This document shows, one piece after another, positions 20,258 to 29,708 of a stretch of 64,000 bases of DNA; within the stretch, counting starts at the first letter, position 1, and each line of letters starts with the position of its first letter. The stretch lies in the NCBI RefSeq assembly GCF_004403185.1, contig NZ_SOHJ01000011.1:1-64000 (forward strand), in the 5' to 3' direction. The stretch is from Cryobacterium suzukii (GTDB lineage: Bacteria; Actinomycetota; Actinomycetes; Actinomycetales; Microbacteriaceae). The notes beneath the pieces are model-generated. The model ran no database searches. It was not told where the DNA came from and saw only the letters and a program-made list of their open reading frames with translations. The translations under genes were made by a program, and so were the position numbers.

Positions 20258-20341
20258 TTGTGTCTGCTCCTGATTGCTGTGAGGTGCTCTGGACGATCTT
20301 GCACACTGACTAGTGGACAAGAGACATAGTGGAAGAAAGTT

Positions 20342-21130
20342 TTAGTGGTCGAGAATTTTGGAGAGAAAGTCCTGCGCGCGAGTGCTCTGCGGGTTGGTGA
20401 AGAACTCTTCGGGCGTGGTCTCCTCGACGATTTCGCCGTCGGCCATGAAAATCACGCGATCCGCAGCCTTGCGGGCGAAACCCATCTCGTGGGTGACGAC
20501 GATCATCGTCATACCGTCGTTAGCGAGGTCGACCATGACTTCGAGAACCTCGTTGATCATTTCGGGGTCGAGAGCGCTGGTCGGCTCGTCGAGCAGAATC
20601 AGCTTCGGCTCCATGGCCAGCGCTCGCGCGATGGCGACACGTTGCTGCTGCCCGCCCGAGAGCTGGGCCGGCATTTTCTTTGCCTGGTTGGCCACACCGA
20701 CGCGTTCCAGCAGGGTCATGGCTTTCTTTTCGGCTTCGGCCTTTGACAGCCCTCGCACCTTTATCGGTCCGAGGGTCACGTTGTCGAGTACGGTTTTGTG
20801 CGCGAACAGGTTGAACGCCTGAAAGACCATGCCGACGTCAGCGCGCAGGTGGGCCAGGGCTTTGCCCTCTTCCGGCAGCTTCACACCGTCGATGGTGATG
20901 ACGCCGTCATCGATGGTCTCGAGACGATTAATGGCCCGGCACAGCGTTGACTTGCCCGACCCGCTCGGTCCGATGACTACGACCACCTCGCCGCGGTTGA
21001 CCACGGCGTTGATGTTCTTGAGAACGTGCAGTTCTCCGTAGTGCTTGTTGATGTCTTTAACGACGACTAGCGGTTCGCCCCGACGAACGGTGATGTTCGA
21101 GGTGGCCGGGGACGAATCTGTGGGCTCCAT
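20342..21130 (-). CDS. gluA: glutamate-type ABC transporter ATP-binding protein
   Basis: ATPase of the importer, 262 aa. Walker [11 protein letters not shown]-loop in [13 protein letters not shown], signature [15 protein letters not shown], Walker [14 protein letters not shown] and the switch His in VVTHEMGFA are all intact. First gene of the operon. The ATG at 21130 is preceded by AGGGAGT and by TAAGTT (21138-21143) 7 nt upstream, so the mRNA may be leaderless. Confidence 0.94.
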   Translation of the reverse strand: MEPTDSSPATSNITVRRGEPLVVVKDINKHYGELHVLKNINAVVNRGEVVVVIGPSGSGKSTLCRAINRLETIDDGVITIDGVKLPEEGKALAHLRADVGMVFQAFNLFAHKTVLDNVTLGPIKVRGLSKAEAEKKAMTLLERVGVANQAKKMPAQLSGGQQQRVAIARALAMEPKLILLDEPTSALDPEMINEVLEVMVDLANDGMTMIVVTHEMGFARKAADRVIFMADGEIVEETTPEEFFTNPQSTRAQDFLSKILDH

Positions 21131-21166
21131 ACTCCCTAACTTAGGACAGAACGCGCGTCTGGACAT

Positions 21167-21207
21167 GCAAAATGCCCGGACAGTAACGCATTTGTAACAG
21201 TCCGGGC
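21167..21207 (-). terminator. intrinsic terminator after the TrmH-type methyltransferase gene
   Basis: On the minus strand GCCCGGAC pairs with GTCCGGGC (21174-21181 with 21200-21207) and is followed by ATTTTGC. It lies 27 nt after the stop of the gene ending at 21234. Confidence 0.65.
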
Positions 21208-21233
21208 ATCGCGTAGTTGTGCTATGTAGCAGG

Positions 21234-22034
21234 TCAGGCGCGCTGGGCGAACGCGCTCTCATACAGGCAGACGGATGCCGCGGTCGCGAGGTTCATCGAC
21301 TCGGCTTCGCCGTAGATCGGCACGCTGACACTGCGGTCGACCCTGGCCAGGTCTTCGTCGGTCAGGCCACGAGCTTCGTTGCCGAAAACCCACACGGTCG
21401 GAGCCGCAAGCAGGCCCTCGTTGCGGGCGGTCAGCAGGTCGGAGCCCTTGATATCGGCCGCGAACAGCTGCAGCCCGGCCGCCTTGGCACGGTCGAGGAC
21501 GTCGGAGAGGTCGGCCGCGATAGCGACGGGCAGGTGAAAGATGGAGCCGGTCGAGGAACGGATGACCTTGGGGTTGTACAGGTCGACGCTGCGACCGGTG
21601 AGGATGACGGCATCCGCGCCCGCGGCATCCGCTGCCCGAATGATGGTGCCGGCGTTGCCCGGGTCGCGTACCTCTTCGAGGATGGCGACGAGCTTGGGCT
21701 CGGCGTTGAAGATTTTCTTCACCGAGGTGGGGAACTGGTGGCAGACGGCCACGAAGCCCTGTGGGGTGACCGTGTCGGCCATGGCTTCGAGCACCTCTTC
21801 GGAGACGAACTCCACTTCGACCTGAGCGTCGACGGCCTTCTGGGCCAGGTCGGTGTAGCGGTCGAGAGCGGTGGGCGTCGCAAACAGCTCCACGACGAGC
21901 TCTGGGCGAAAGGTGAGGGCTTCGGAAACGGCCTGCGGGCCTTCGAGCAGAAACAGACCGGACTCGAGGCGCGCGTCGCGCTTGGCAAGTTTTGCGACGG
22001 AACGGACGCGCGGTGAACGTGGATTATCAAGCAT
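21234..22034 (-). CDS. TrmH/SpoU-family RNA 2'-O-methyltransferase
   Basis: 266 aa. The N-terminal substrate-binding domain (RSVAKLAKRDARLESGLFLLEGPQAV) is followed by the SPOUT fold with motif 1 (VRDPGNAGTIIRAADAAG), motif 2 (VWVFGNEARGL) and motif 3 (VPIYGEAESMNLATAASVCLYE), which together form the knotted SAM-binding site. It methylates a ribose in rRNA or tRNA; the exact target is not determined. ATG at 22034; TAAACT (22042-22047) lies 7 nt upstream and there is no Shine-Dalgarno. In actinobacteria this gene commonly follows rplT. Confidence 0.92.
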   Translation of the reverse strand: MLDNPRSPRVRSVAKLAKRDARLESGLFLLEGPQAVSEALTFRPELVVELFATPTALDRYTDLAQKAVDAQVEVEFVSEEVLEAMADTVTPQGFVAVCHQFPTSVKKIFNAEPKLVAILEEVRDPGNAGTIIRAADAAGADAVILTGRSVDLYNPKVIRSSTGSIFHLPVAIAADLSDVLDRAKAAGLQLFAADIKGSDLLTARNEGLLAAPTVWVFGNEARGLTDEDLARVDRSVSVPIYGEAESMNLATAASVCLYESAFAQRA

Positions 22035-22069
22035 GATGTTCAGTTTAGGTGCACAACGTTTAGGTACAG

Positions 22070-22100
22070 AAAAGGAGCGGGCGATCAGGTCGCCCGCTCC
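22070..22100 (-). terminator. intrinsic terminator of infC-rpmI-rplT
   Basis: A perfect 11-bp stem (GGAGCGGGCGA at 22074-22084 with 22090-22100) and a 5-nt loop. On the minus strand it is followed by TTTTCTGT. It lies 76 nt after the rplT stop. Confidence 0.85.
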
Positions 22101-22176
22101 TCGTCTCCGAACTTCGAACCGTTCACCACATTCACGCCCAGGAGGCAGCGCGTGATGAACCGATCGGTGTAACGCC

Positions 22177-22569
22177 TTACGCCTTGACGGCGACCTTCGG
22201 TGCCGAGGTGTCGGCGGGAAGAGCAGCCTTGGCGCTCTCAACGAGAGCGGCGAACGTCGCTGCCTCGTTGACAGCCAGGTCGGCGAGGATACGACGGTCA
22301 ACCTCGATGCCAGCCAGGCCGAGGCCCTGGATCAGACGGTTGTAGGTGAGGCCGTTGGCGCGCGACGCAGCGTTGATCCGCTGGATCCACAGGCGACGGA
22401 AGTCACCCTTGCGTGCACGACGGTCACGGTAGCTATAGGTGAAGGAGTGAGTGAGCTGCTCCTTGGCCTTGGTGACCAGGCGTGAACGCTGACCGCGGTA
22501 GCCCTTAGCGCGTTCGAGAATAACGCGGCGACTCTTGTGGGCGTTTACGGCCCTCTTTACTCTTGCCAT
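22177..22569 (-). CDS. rplT: 50S ribosomal protein L20
   Basis: 130 aa, usual length. [15 protein letters not shown] and [15 protein letters not shown] are the L20 signature; the core [20 protein letters not shown] is intact. It binds 23S rRNA early in 50S assembly and in several bacteria represses its own operon through the infC leader. A short acidic/alanine C-terminal tail ([15 protein letters not shown]) follows the globular domain. Last gene of the operon; terminator at 22070-22100. Confidence 0.98.
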   Translation of the reverse strand: MARVKRAVNAHKSRRVILERAKGYRGQRSRLVTKAKEQLTHSFTYSYRDRRARKGDFRRLWIQRINAASRANGLTYNRLIQGLGLAGIEVDRRILADLAVNEAATFAALVESAKAALPADTSAPKVAVKA

Positions 22570-22605
22570 TTTTTACAAATCCTTATTCGTTACGGGGGCC
22601 TGGTA

Positions 22606-22792
22606 TTACAGACCGAGAAGCTTTTTGATGACCTTCTGGTCTGACTTGGCCAGCACCTGATCCTGGTTCAAACGGGACTTGCGCTGCGTGCTCTTGACCT
22701 CGAGGTTGTGTCGAAGTCCGGCCTGCTGCTTCATGATCTTTCCGCTTCCGGTGACCTTGAAACGCTTCTTGGTTCCGGAGTGGGTCTTCATC

Positions 22793-22800
<8 letters not shown>
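22606..22800 (-). CDS. rpmI: 50S ribosomal protein L35
   Basis: 64 aa. [21 protein letters not shown] is the canonical L35 opening. The start at 22800 lies inside the last codons of infC (8-nt overlap); an in-frame upstream extension to 22833 has no family support. Basic protein of the large subunit. Confidence 0.97.
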
Positions 22801-23419
<619 letters not shown>

Positions 23420-23708
23420 GCGTCTCTCCTCTTGGTTAACTTCGTGATCACAACCAGACAGCGGATGCCGACTGGGGACGAAGAGAGGAAAATCACGCGT
23501 TTCCCAAGCCAACTTTATCGTTGGCCTGTTCTACACGACACCCTGTCTACCCTCGCTCTGCCACCTTCCCGAAGGAGGTGATGAAGCGACGGCGGAGTGC
23601 AAACTACCCGGTAACCTTGATGAAGCGGTATGCGCGGGTGGGAGATTCTCCACTTTCGTACCGAGACTATTGTCCCGGAACCAAAGATGAGCCTAGCAGA
23701 GGAATGCA
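23420..23708 (-). other. leader of the infC operon and divergent DUF1844 upstream region
   Basis: 289 nt between divergent genes. On the minus strand the leader holds a CACCTCCTTC segment (complement of 23572-23581) resembling the 16S anti-Shine-Dalgarno, a small hairpin GCCAAC/GTTGGC (23508-23525), and then the infC Shine-Dalgarno. On the plus strand AAGGAGGTGATG at 23572-23583 could start a 43-codon frame ending at 23712. Promoters were not identified with confidence. Confidence 0.5.
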
Positions 23709-24110
23709 GTGAGTAATACTTTTGAGCAAGATGCGGCTTTTGAGCAAGATGCGAGTTTTGAGCAAGATGCGAGTTTTGAGCAGGATGCGGCGCAGGCGAC
23801 ACGCGACATCGCCGATGTGGCCGCTGTGGAGATCATCACCACGGCCGCTGTGCACCTGATGAGTGCCGCCGCCGTGAAGTGCGGACTCGCGGAAGATCCC
23901 GACGCCCAGATCGACCTGGACGAGGCGCGCAAGCTCATCACTGCCCTCGCCGGCCTCGTGACGGCCGCCGCTCCCGACATCGCCGACATGCATGCCCGCA
24001 GCCTGCGCGACGGCCTGCGTTCCCTGCAGCTCGCGTTCCGTGAGGCCTCCGCCATCCCCGACGCGATCGGCGAGGGCCCCGGCGAGAAGTACACCGGCCC
24101 GGTCAACTAA
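23709..24110 (+). CDS. DUF1844 family protein
   Basis: 133 aa. After a short tandem-repeat N-terminus (FEQDA units) comes a helical domain with IADVAAVEIITTAAVHLMSAAAVKCGL and DLDEARKLITALAGLV, typical of the DUF1844 family found beside infC or translation genes in actinobacteria. Function unknown; two amphipathic/hydrophobic helices, no signal peptide. The GTG at 23709 has GAGGA about 6 nt upstream. A hairpin terminator follows (24127-24167). Confidence 0.85.
   Translation: MSNTFEQDAAFEQDASFEQDASFEQDAAQATRDIADVAAVEIITTAAVHLMSAAAVKCGLAEDPDAQIDLDEARKLITALAGLVTAAAPDIADMHARSLRDGLRSLQLAFREASAIPDAIGEGPGEKYTGPVN
23721..23792 (+). repeat. 18-bp coding tandem repeat in the DUF1844 gene
   Basis: Four consecutive 18-bp units (TTTGAGCAAGATGCGRSY type) encode FEQDAA, FEQDAS, FEQDAS, FEQDAA. 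Copies 2 and 3 are identical. The repeat lies just after the start codon, so unit number would alter only the disordered N-terminus. Confidence 0.95.
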
Positions 24111-24126
24111 CTCCCTTCTCGACGAG

Positions 24127-24167
24127 CGGATGCTGCCGGTCACCCCGACCGACGGCATCCGTTTTTT
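24127..24167 (+). terminator. intrinsic terminator of the DUF1844 gene
   Basis: CGGATGC (24127-24133) pairs with GCATCCG (24155-24161), with an inner CGGTC/GACCG stem, followed by TTTTTT. It lies between the convergent DUF1844 and nei genes. The outer stem is the over-represented heptamer of this genome. Confidence 0.85.
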
Positions 24168-24188
24168 AGTCCCCGGCGGCGGCTCGAG

Positions 24189-24977
24189 TCAGGTCTGGCA
24201 GCGTGGGCACCAGAACGTGTTGCGCTGCTCGACATCACTTCGGCCCAAGGTGCCGCGGCGAATAGGGGTACCACAGCGACGGCAAGCTTGAGCGCCTCGC
24301 CCGTAAACCCACACCTGGGCTCCGCGGCGCAGGTTGCCGGTGGTCGTGCGTTCGTCGCGGTCTTTGTTGGCCAGGAGCAGGCGCCGGGCCAGGCCCACGA
24401 GCCCGGGCACGTCGGTGACCTCGGCCATTGGCCGCGTCGGCAGCAACCCGCGCAGAAAGCAGAGCTCGTTAACGTAGACGTTGCCGAGCCCGGCCAGGTT
24501 GCGCTGGTCGGCGAGGGCCAGAATGACCGGTTGTTCGGGCCGAGCAGCGAGGCGAGTGGCGGCCTCGGCGCGCTCGCCCGCTCCCCAGCCGGTATCGAGC
24601 AGATCGGGTCCGAGGTAGCCGACCACCTCCGACTCTGCCCGGGTCGGCACGAGCTCCAGTACGCCGAGCTCAAACCCGACCGCGACCCAGTCCGCTGTTT
24701 CTAGAATGATGCGGGCCTGAAACGCTGGTCGCTGCCACCGTGTGCCCGGTCTATACAGGTGCCAGGCACCCTCCATCTTCAAATGCGAGTGGATGCTCGT
24801 CTCACCGACCCGGTGCAGCAGATGTTTGCCGCGACTGACGACCTCGTGCACGGTCTGCCCGGAAAGATCGACGGTAGCGAAAGTAGGCACTCGAATGTCG
24901 CAGCCCGTCAGGATGCTGCCGCGCAGGGCCTGGTCGAGGGTTCGGGCCGTGCGGTAGACGGTGTCTCCCTCAGGCAC
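24189..24977 (-). CDS. nei: DNA glycosylase of the Fpg/Nei family
   Basis: 262 aa bifunctional base-excision glycosylase/AP lyase. MPEGDTVYR has the catalytic Pro2 and Glu3, and the PEGDT form indicates the Nei (endonuclease VIII) branch, acting on oxidised pyrimidines. A GKHLL segment carries the conserved beta-strand lysine. The C-terminal zinc finger is complete (CRRCG ... CPRC). Its start overlaps the lhr stop by 8 nt; together they form a repair pair often seen in actinobacteria. Confidence 0.93.
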   Translation of the reverse strand: MPEGDTVYRTARTLDQALRGSILTGCDIRVPTFATVDLSGQTVHEVVSRGKHLLHRVGETSIHSHLKMEGAWHLYRPGTRWQRPAFQARIILETADWVAVGFELGVLELVPTRAESEVVGYLGPDLLDTGWGAGERAEAATRLAARPEQPVILALADQRNLAGLGNVYVNELCFLRGLLPTRPMAEVTDVPGLVGLARRLLLANKDRDERTTTGNLRRGAQVWVYGRGAQACRRCGTPIRRGTLGRSDVEQRNTFWCPRCQT

Positions 24978-27900
24978 GCAGCCTCAGCCCTTTCGGAGTC
25001 TCGGTGAACCCGGCGGCGCGGAGAGCCACGCCCACGGCGGTGCCGATCACGAACACACCGTTGACCGTTTCAACCGCAATCCTCTGCACGCGACCGTTGG
25101 TGACCAGGGCGGCCAGACTCACGGTGGCCGCCCGGAGCACGTCCTGATCCGTTTCAAAAGCAACCACCGTTTTGCCGCCGCGCTCGACGTACAGCACGAG
25201 GGCACCGTCGACAAGAACAACGAGTGCACCCGCCTTCCGGCCCGGGCGGTGGGTGGTGTCGCCAGGCAGTGGCGGCCACGGCAGCGCGGCACCATAGGCA
25301 TTCCCCGGATCCGTTGCGGCCAGGGTTATCGCAATGGCCGGTGCGGCACTGCGCGCAGCCGACGGGTCTGACGATCCCACAGCGAAGGTGCGCAGCCGGT
25401 CGATGGTGCCGCCGGTGGCGAACTGGGCAGCGCCGAGGCCCTCGATGAAATAGCCGCGGCGGCAGCGGGCCATCTCTTCAAACCCGGTGAGCGTGCGGTA
25501 GACGAGGGAGAATCCGCCCAGAACACCCTCGGCCATCACCGCCCCCCGCGTCACCACACCGTAGCGTTCGAGCAGGGTCTCCCCTAGGGCGTGCGCGCGA
25601 CGCGTTGGCGACTCGTCGGCCACCGGAAGGATCGACCAGCGACCCGAGACTGTTGGTGGACCGCTGCGGCTCGGCAGGTTCGGCCGCGGCATCGACCGTC
25701 CGCGATGCAGGCGGGCGCGGGGCGCGGCCCGGCTCTGCCGGTGGGCCGTATGGCCGCCGGCCAGAAGTGACCGCACCGGAGCGAACGTGTCATTGTTGAT
25801 CAGGCTGGCCCAGACCAGGTCCCACAGTGCCTGCACCAGTGCGGCGTCGTCCTGACTGCCGACGGCATCAGCCAACTGTCGGAAGAAGTAAGCACCGCCG
25901 CCGCCCAAAGTCGCGAGGATCTCCTGCTGGAGCGGCGTCGTCTCCACATCGACGGGGAGCGGCAGCGTGAGCTGGGCCGTCTCGGCGAGGTGCAGACTGA
26001 CCCAGCCGTCGTTGCCGGCGAGGGTTCCCGCGCCCGCCCAGAGTAATTCCCCCGCGTTGGTGAGTTCGTCGAGCATGCCCGGCTGGTAGTCGCTCACCCG
26101 GGCCGGCAGAATGAGCGTCTCCCAGGCGGACGCCGGAATGCGCGCCCCCTCGAGCTGCTCCACAACGGATGCGACGCCATCGATTCCCCGCAGCTTGCCT
26201 CCCACATGTTGCCAGACCGGCAGGAACCGACCGATGGCCTGCTGGTCCACCGGTTCCACCTCGTGCCGAAGCGCCGCGAGCGAGCGCCGACGCAGGCGCC
26301 GCAGCACCTCGGAATCACACCATTCCAAGCCGGTGCCGTTCGGCCGAAATTCGCCCGCCACGATACGGCGGGCGTCGGCGAGGCGTCCGAGGGCAATCTG
26401 AACGACGGCGATGCCGAGGCCAAACCGGTCGGCGACGGCGTCGGTGGTGAAGGGTCCGTGGGAGCGTGCGTAGCGGCTCACCAGATCACCGAGCGGATCA
26501 GCCACGGATTCAGTGAACGCAGCGGACACCCCGATCGGCAGGGGCACACCGAGAGCATCCCGCAATCGGCTGGCGTCTTCGACCGCTGCCCAGCGTTCCT
26601 CACCTCCGATGCTCAGGCGCATGGCGCGGCGTGCGTCGACCAGGCCTAGCAGGGCGTGCTCGGCGAGAAAGAAGCCAGGCCGGTCGGGCGCAGGTAGCAG
26701 GTCGGGCGCGGGCTGCGATTCCGGCGGGGGAATGAGCATCCGCTCGGCGACCTCGATGGTGCTGAGGGGGCCAAGGGTGCGCAACAGATCGGCGACACCC
26801 TCCATGCCCTTGGCCAGGTAATCCGGCGCGAGCCGTTGCAGTTCTCGGTCGGTTTGGGCGATGACGCTCGGGTCGAGGAGTTCACGCAGTTCGACCCGTC
26901 CCAACAGCTCGGCGAGCAGGCTCGAATCGATAGCGAGGGCGGTGGCGCGCCGCTCGGCGAGCGGGGTGTCGCCCTCATACATGAAGGCGGCAACGTAACC
27001 GAACAGCAGCGTGCTCGCGAACGGGCTGGCGGTCTCGGTCATGGTGTCGACCAGACGCAATTCGCGGGAGGCGATCTGCCTGGCCAGCGCCGCGAGGGCC
27101 GGCAGATCGTACACGTCTTGAAGGCATTCACGCAGGGTCTCGAGAATGATCGGAAAGGTGGGAAAGGTGCGGGCCACGTCGAGCAGTTGGGCGGCCTTCT
27201 GCCGTTGTTGCCACAGCGGCGAGCGGGCGCCGGGTTTGTACCTGGGCAGCAACAGTGCCCGGGCAGCGCACTCCCGAAACCGGGAAGCAAACAGGGCGGA
27301 GCCACCGACCTCGTCAATGACAAGCTGCTCGAGCTCATCGGGGTCGAAAACGAAGAGTTCGCTGCCAGGCGGTTCGGTTTCGGTATCGGGGATGCGCACG
27401 ACAATACCGTCATCGCTGGCTACGCAGGAGCCGTCGATTCCGTAGCGTTCGCGCACGCGAGCACCCACCGCGAGCGCCCACGGTGCATGCACTGGAGTGC
27501 CAAACGGGGAGTGCAGCACAACCCGCCAGTCCCCCAGCTCATCACGGAAGCGTTCGACCACGAGGGTACGGTCGGTCGGAAGCTGCCCGGTGACCGCGCG
27601 CTGCTCGGCGAGAAAGGCCAGCAGGTTACTGATTGCGCGCTGGTCGAGGCCGCTCACCGCGCAGCGAACCTGAGCTTCACTCGGCGACAAGGCCCCGACC
27701 TCGCGCACGAACTCGCCGATGGCCTGGCCGAGTTCGGCCGGGCGGCCGAGGCCATCACCCTTCCAGAACGGAAGCCGCCCTGGCTGCCCGAAAGCTGGCA
27801 CGACGAGCACCCGGTCGTGCGTGATCTCCTGGATACGCCAACTCGTCGTACCGAGCGCGAAGACGTCGTTCACACGTGACTCGTAGACCATCTCCTCGTC

Positions 27901-29652
27901 GAGTTCGCCGACTCGTTTGCCGGTGATCTGTTCGCCACCGACCATGAAGACGCCGAACAGGCCGCGGTCGGGAATGGTGCCGCCGCTCGTCACGGCCAGG
28001 CGTTGCGCTCCGGGCCGCCCGGTCAGGGTGCCTGCGTCTCGATCCCAGACAATGCGGGGCCGCAGTTCGGCGAACTGGTCAGACGGGTAGCGGCCGGCGA
28101 GCAGGTCGAGGGTCGCCTCGTAGGCCGAGCGGGGCAGGGTCGCAAACGGCGCGCTGCGCCGCACCGTGTCAAACCACGTCTCCACGTCGATGGGCTCGAG
28201 CGCGCAGGCTGCGACGGTCTGTTGCGCCAGAATGTCGAGCGGGTTGGTGGGTATCCGCAGAGATTCGATGGCGCCGGCCACCATGCGCTCGGCGGCAACC
28301 GCAGCATGGATGAGGTCGGCGCGATGCTTGGGAAAAATCACCCCGCGCGAAATCTCACCCACTTGGTGCCCGGCCCGGCCAAGGCGCTGCAGCCCGCTCG
28401 ACACCGACGGTGGCGATTCAACCTGCACGACCAGGTCGACGGCACCCATGTCGATACCGAGTTCCAGGCTCGAAGTCGCGACGACACAGCGCAGGCGGCC
28501 AGATTTTAGGTCGTCTTCAATGAGCGCCCGTTGTTCCTTGCTGACGGAACCGTGATGCGCCCGCGCGAGCAACGGCTCGGCGCCTGCGCTCTGGCCACTT
28601 CCCCCCATCAGCTCGGCCGGCGGGCGCGCAGCCCGCATCACACCGGGTTCGGCGAACTCGCCCTCGGCAGCCGAACCGGGCACCAAAGCGGATGCCTCCG
28701 CCCCGGCCAGACGATCGGCATAGATTTCGTTGAACCTGGCTGTGAGCCGTTCAGTAAGTCTCCGGGAATTCGCAAAGACAATGCTCGAGGAATGCGCCAG
28801 TACCTCGTCAACGATGGCCTCCTCAACGTGGGGCCAGATCGACCCGGTTTGCGCAGCAGCGGCCGACGTGACCCCCTCGCGTTGCGGTACCGGCCCGAGG
28901 TCGCTCATATCGTCGACCGGCACGACCACTCGCAGGTCGAACCGTTTCAGGGTGGGCGGCGCCACGATCTGAACGGGCGCGGCGCCACCGAGAAAGCGCG
29001 CCACTTCGCTCTGCGGGCGCACGGTGGCCGACAACCCGATGCGCTGGGCTGGGTGGCTAAGGAGCGCGTCGAGGCGTTCGAGAGATACTGCGAGGTGGGC
29101 GCCGCGCTTACTGGCCGCGACCGCGTGTATCTCGTCGATGATGACCGTCTGCACATCTCTCAGCGATTCCCGAGCTGCCGACGTCAGCATCAAAAACAAG
29201 GATTCCGGAGTGGTGATGAGGATGTCGGGGGGCGAGTTGACCAATTTGCGGCGCTCGGCGCTCGGCGTGTCTCCGGAACGCACACCGACCGTGACCTGTG
29301 GCGGCTGAAGTCCGAGCCGTTGCGCGGCCCGGCTGATTCCCACCAGCGGGGCGGTGAGGTTGCGTTCAACATCGACGCCGAGGGCTTTGAGCGGTGAGAT
29401 ATAGAGCACACGAGTTCCAAGCACCCGGGTGCCGGTCTCGGCTGCTGCCGGTGCTGACTCGTTCGCCAGCCGGTCGATGGCCCACAGGAATGCGGCGAGG
29501 GTTTTGCCCGATCCGGTGGGGGCCACGACGAGGGCGTGCGACCCTTGCGCGATTGCATTCCACGCACCGAGCTGCGCTGCGGTCGGCGTGGCAAACGCCT
29601 CGGTGAACCAAGCCCGGGCAGCCGGGGAGAATCGATCGAGCACGTCGGTCAT
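24970..29652 (-). CDS. lhr: large ATP-dependent helicase Lhr
   Basis: 1560 aa superfamily 2 helicase, DNA-damage induced in mycobacteria. Walker A APTGSGKTLAAF (near residue 43) and DEIH box IIDEIHAVAASKRGAH are followed by motif III SATVRP. RecA-like domain 2 carries VATSSLELGIDMG and QRLGRAGH (motif VI). The remaining two thirds hold winged helices, a beta-barrel and the Lhr C-terminal domain with the WDLVWASLINND segment. An Arg/Pro-rich low-complexity stretch interrupts the C-terminal part. Full length, no frameshift. Overlaps nei by 8 nt. Confidence 0.95.
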   Translation of the reverse strand: MTDVLDRFSPAARAWFTEAFATPTAAQLGAWNAIAQGSHALVVAPTGSGKTLAAFLWAIDRLANESAPAAAETGTRVLGTRVLYISPLKALGVDVERNLTAPLVGISRAAQRLGLQPPQVTVGVRSGDTPSAERRKLVNSPPDILITTPESLFLMLTSAARESLRDVQTVIIDEIHAVAASKRGAHLAVSLERLDALLSHPAQRIGLSATVRPQSEVARFLGGAAPVQIVAPPTLKRFDLRVVVPVDDMSDLGPVPQREGVTSAAAAQTGSIWPHVEEAIVDEVLAHSSSIVFANSRRLTERLTARFNEIYADRLAGAEASALVPGSAAEGEFAEPGVMRAARPPAELMGGSGQSAGAEPLLARAHHGSVSKEQRALIEDDLKSGRLRCVVATSSLELGIDMGAVDLVVQVESPPSVSSGLQRLGRAGHQVGEISRGVIFPKHRADLIHAAVAAERMVAGAIESLRIPTNPLDILAQQTVAACALEPIDVETWFDTVRRSAPFATLPRSAYEATLDLLAGRYPSDQFAELRPRIVWDRDAGTLTGRPGAQRLAVTSGGTIPDRGLFGVFMVGGEQITGKRVGELDEEMVYESRVNDVFALGTTSWRIQEITHDRVLVVPAFGQPGRLPFWKGDGLGRPAELGQAIGEFVREVGALSPSEAQVRCAVSGLDQRAISNLLAFLAEQRAVTGQLPTDRTLVVERFRDELGDWRVVLHSPFGTPVHAPWALAVGARVRERYGIDGSCVASDDGIVVRIPDTETEPPGSELFVFDPDELEQLVIDEVGGSALFASRFRECAARALLLPRYKPGARSPLWQQRQKAAQLLDVARTFPTFPIILETLRECLQDVYDLPALAALARQIASRELRLVDTMTETASPFASTLLFGYVAAFMYEGDTPLAERRATALAIDSSLLAELLGRVELRELLDPSVIAQTDRELQRLAPDYLAKGMEGVADLLRTLGPLSTIEVAERMLIPPPESQPAPDLLPAPDRPGFFLAEHALLGLVDARRAMRLSIGGEERWAAVEDASRLRDALGVPLPIGVSAAFTESVADPLGDLVSRYARSHGPFTTDAVADRFGLGIAVVQIALGRLADARRIVAGEFRPNGTGLEWCDSEVLRRLRRRSLAALRHEVEPVDQQAIGRFLPVWQHVGGKLRGIDGVASVVEQLEGARIPASAWETLILPARVSDYQPGMLDELTNAGELLWAGAGTLAGNDGWVSLHLAETAQLTLPLPVDVETTPLQQEILATLGGGGAYFFRQLADAVGSQDDAALVQALWDLVWASLINNDTFAPVRSLLAGGHTAHRQSRAAPRARLHRGRSMPRPNLPSRSGPPTVSGRWSILPVADESPTRRAHALGETLLERYGVVTRGAVMAEGVLGGFSLVYRTLTGFEEMARCRRGYFIEGLGAAQFATGGTIDRLRTFAVGSSDPSAARSAAPAIAITLAATDPGNAYGAALPWPPLPGDTTHRPGRKAGALVVLVDGALVLYVERGGKTVVAFETDQDVLRAATVSLAALVTNGRVQRIAVETVNGVFVIGTAVGVALRAAGFTETPKGLRLRA

Positions 29653-29708
29653 ACCGTCATTCTCACCTGACCTACCGACAGCGCACTGAACACGGCCAAT
29701 ATCGGGTA

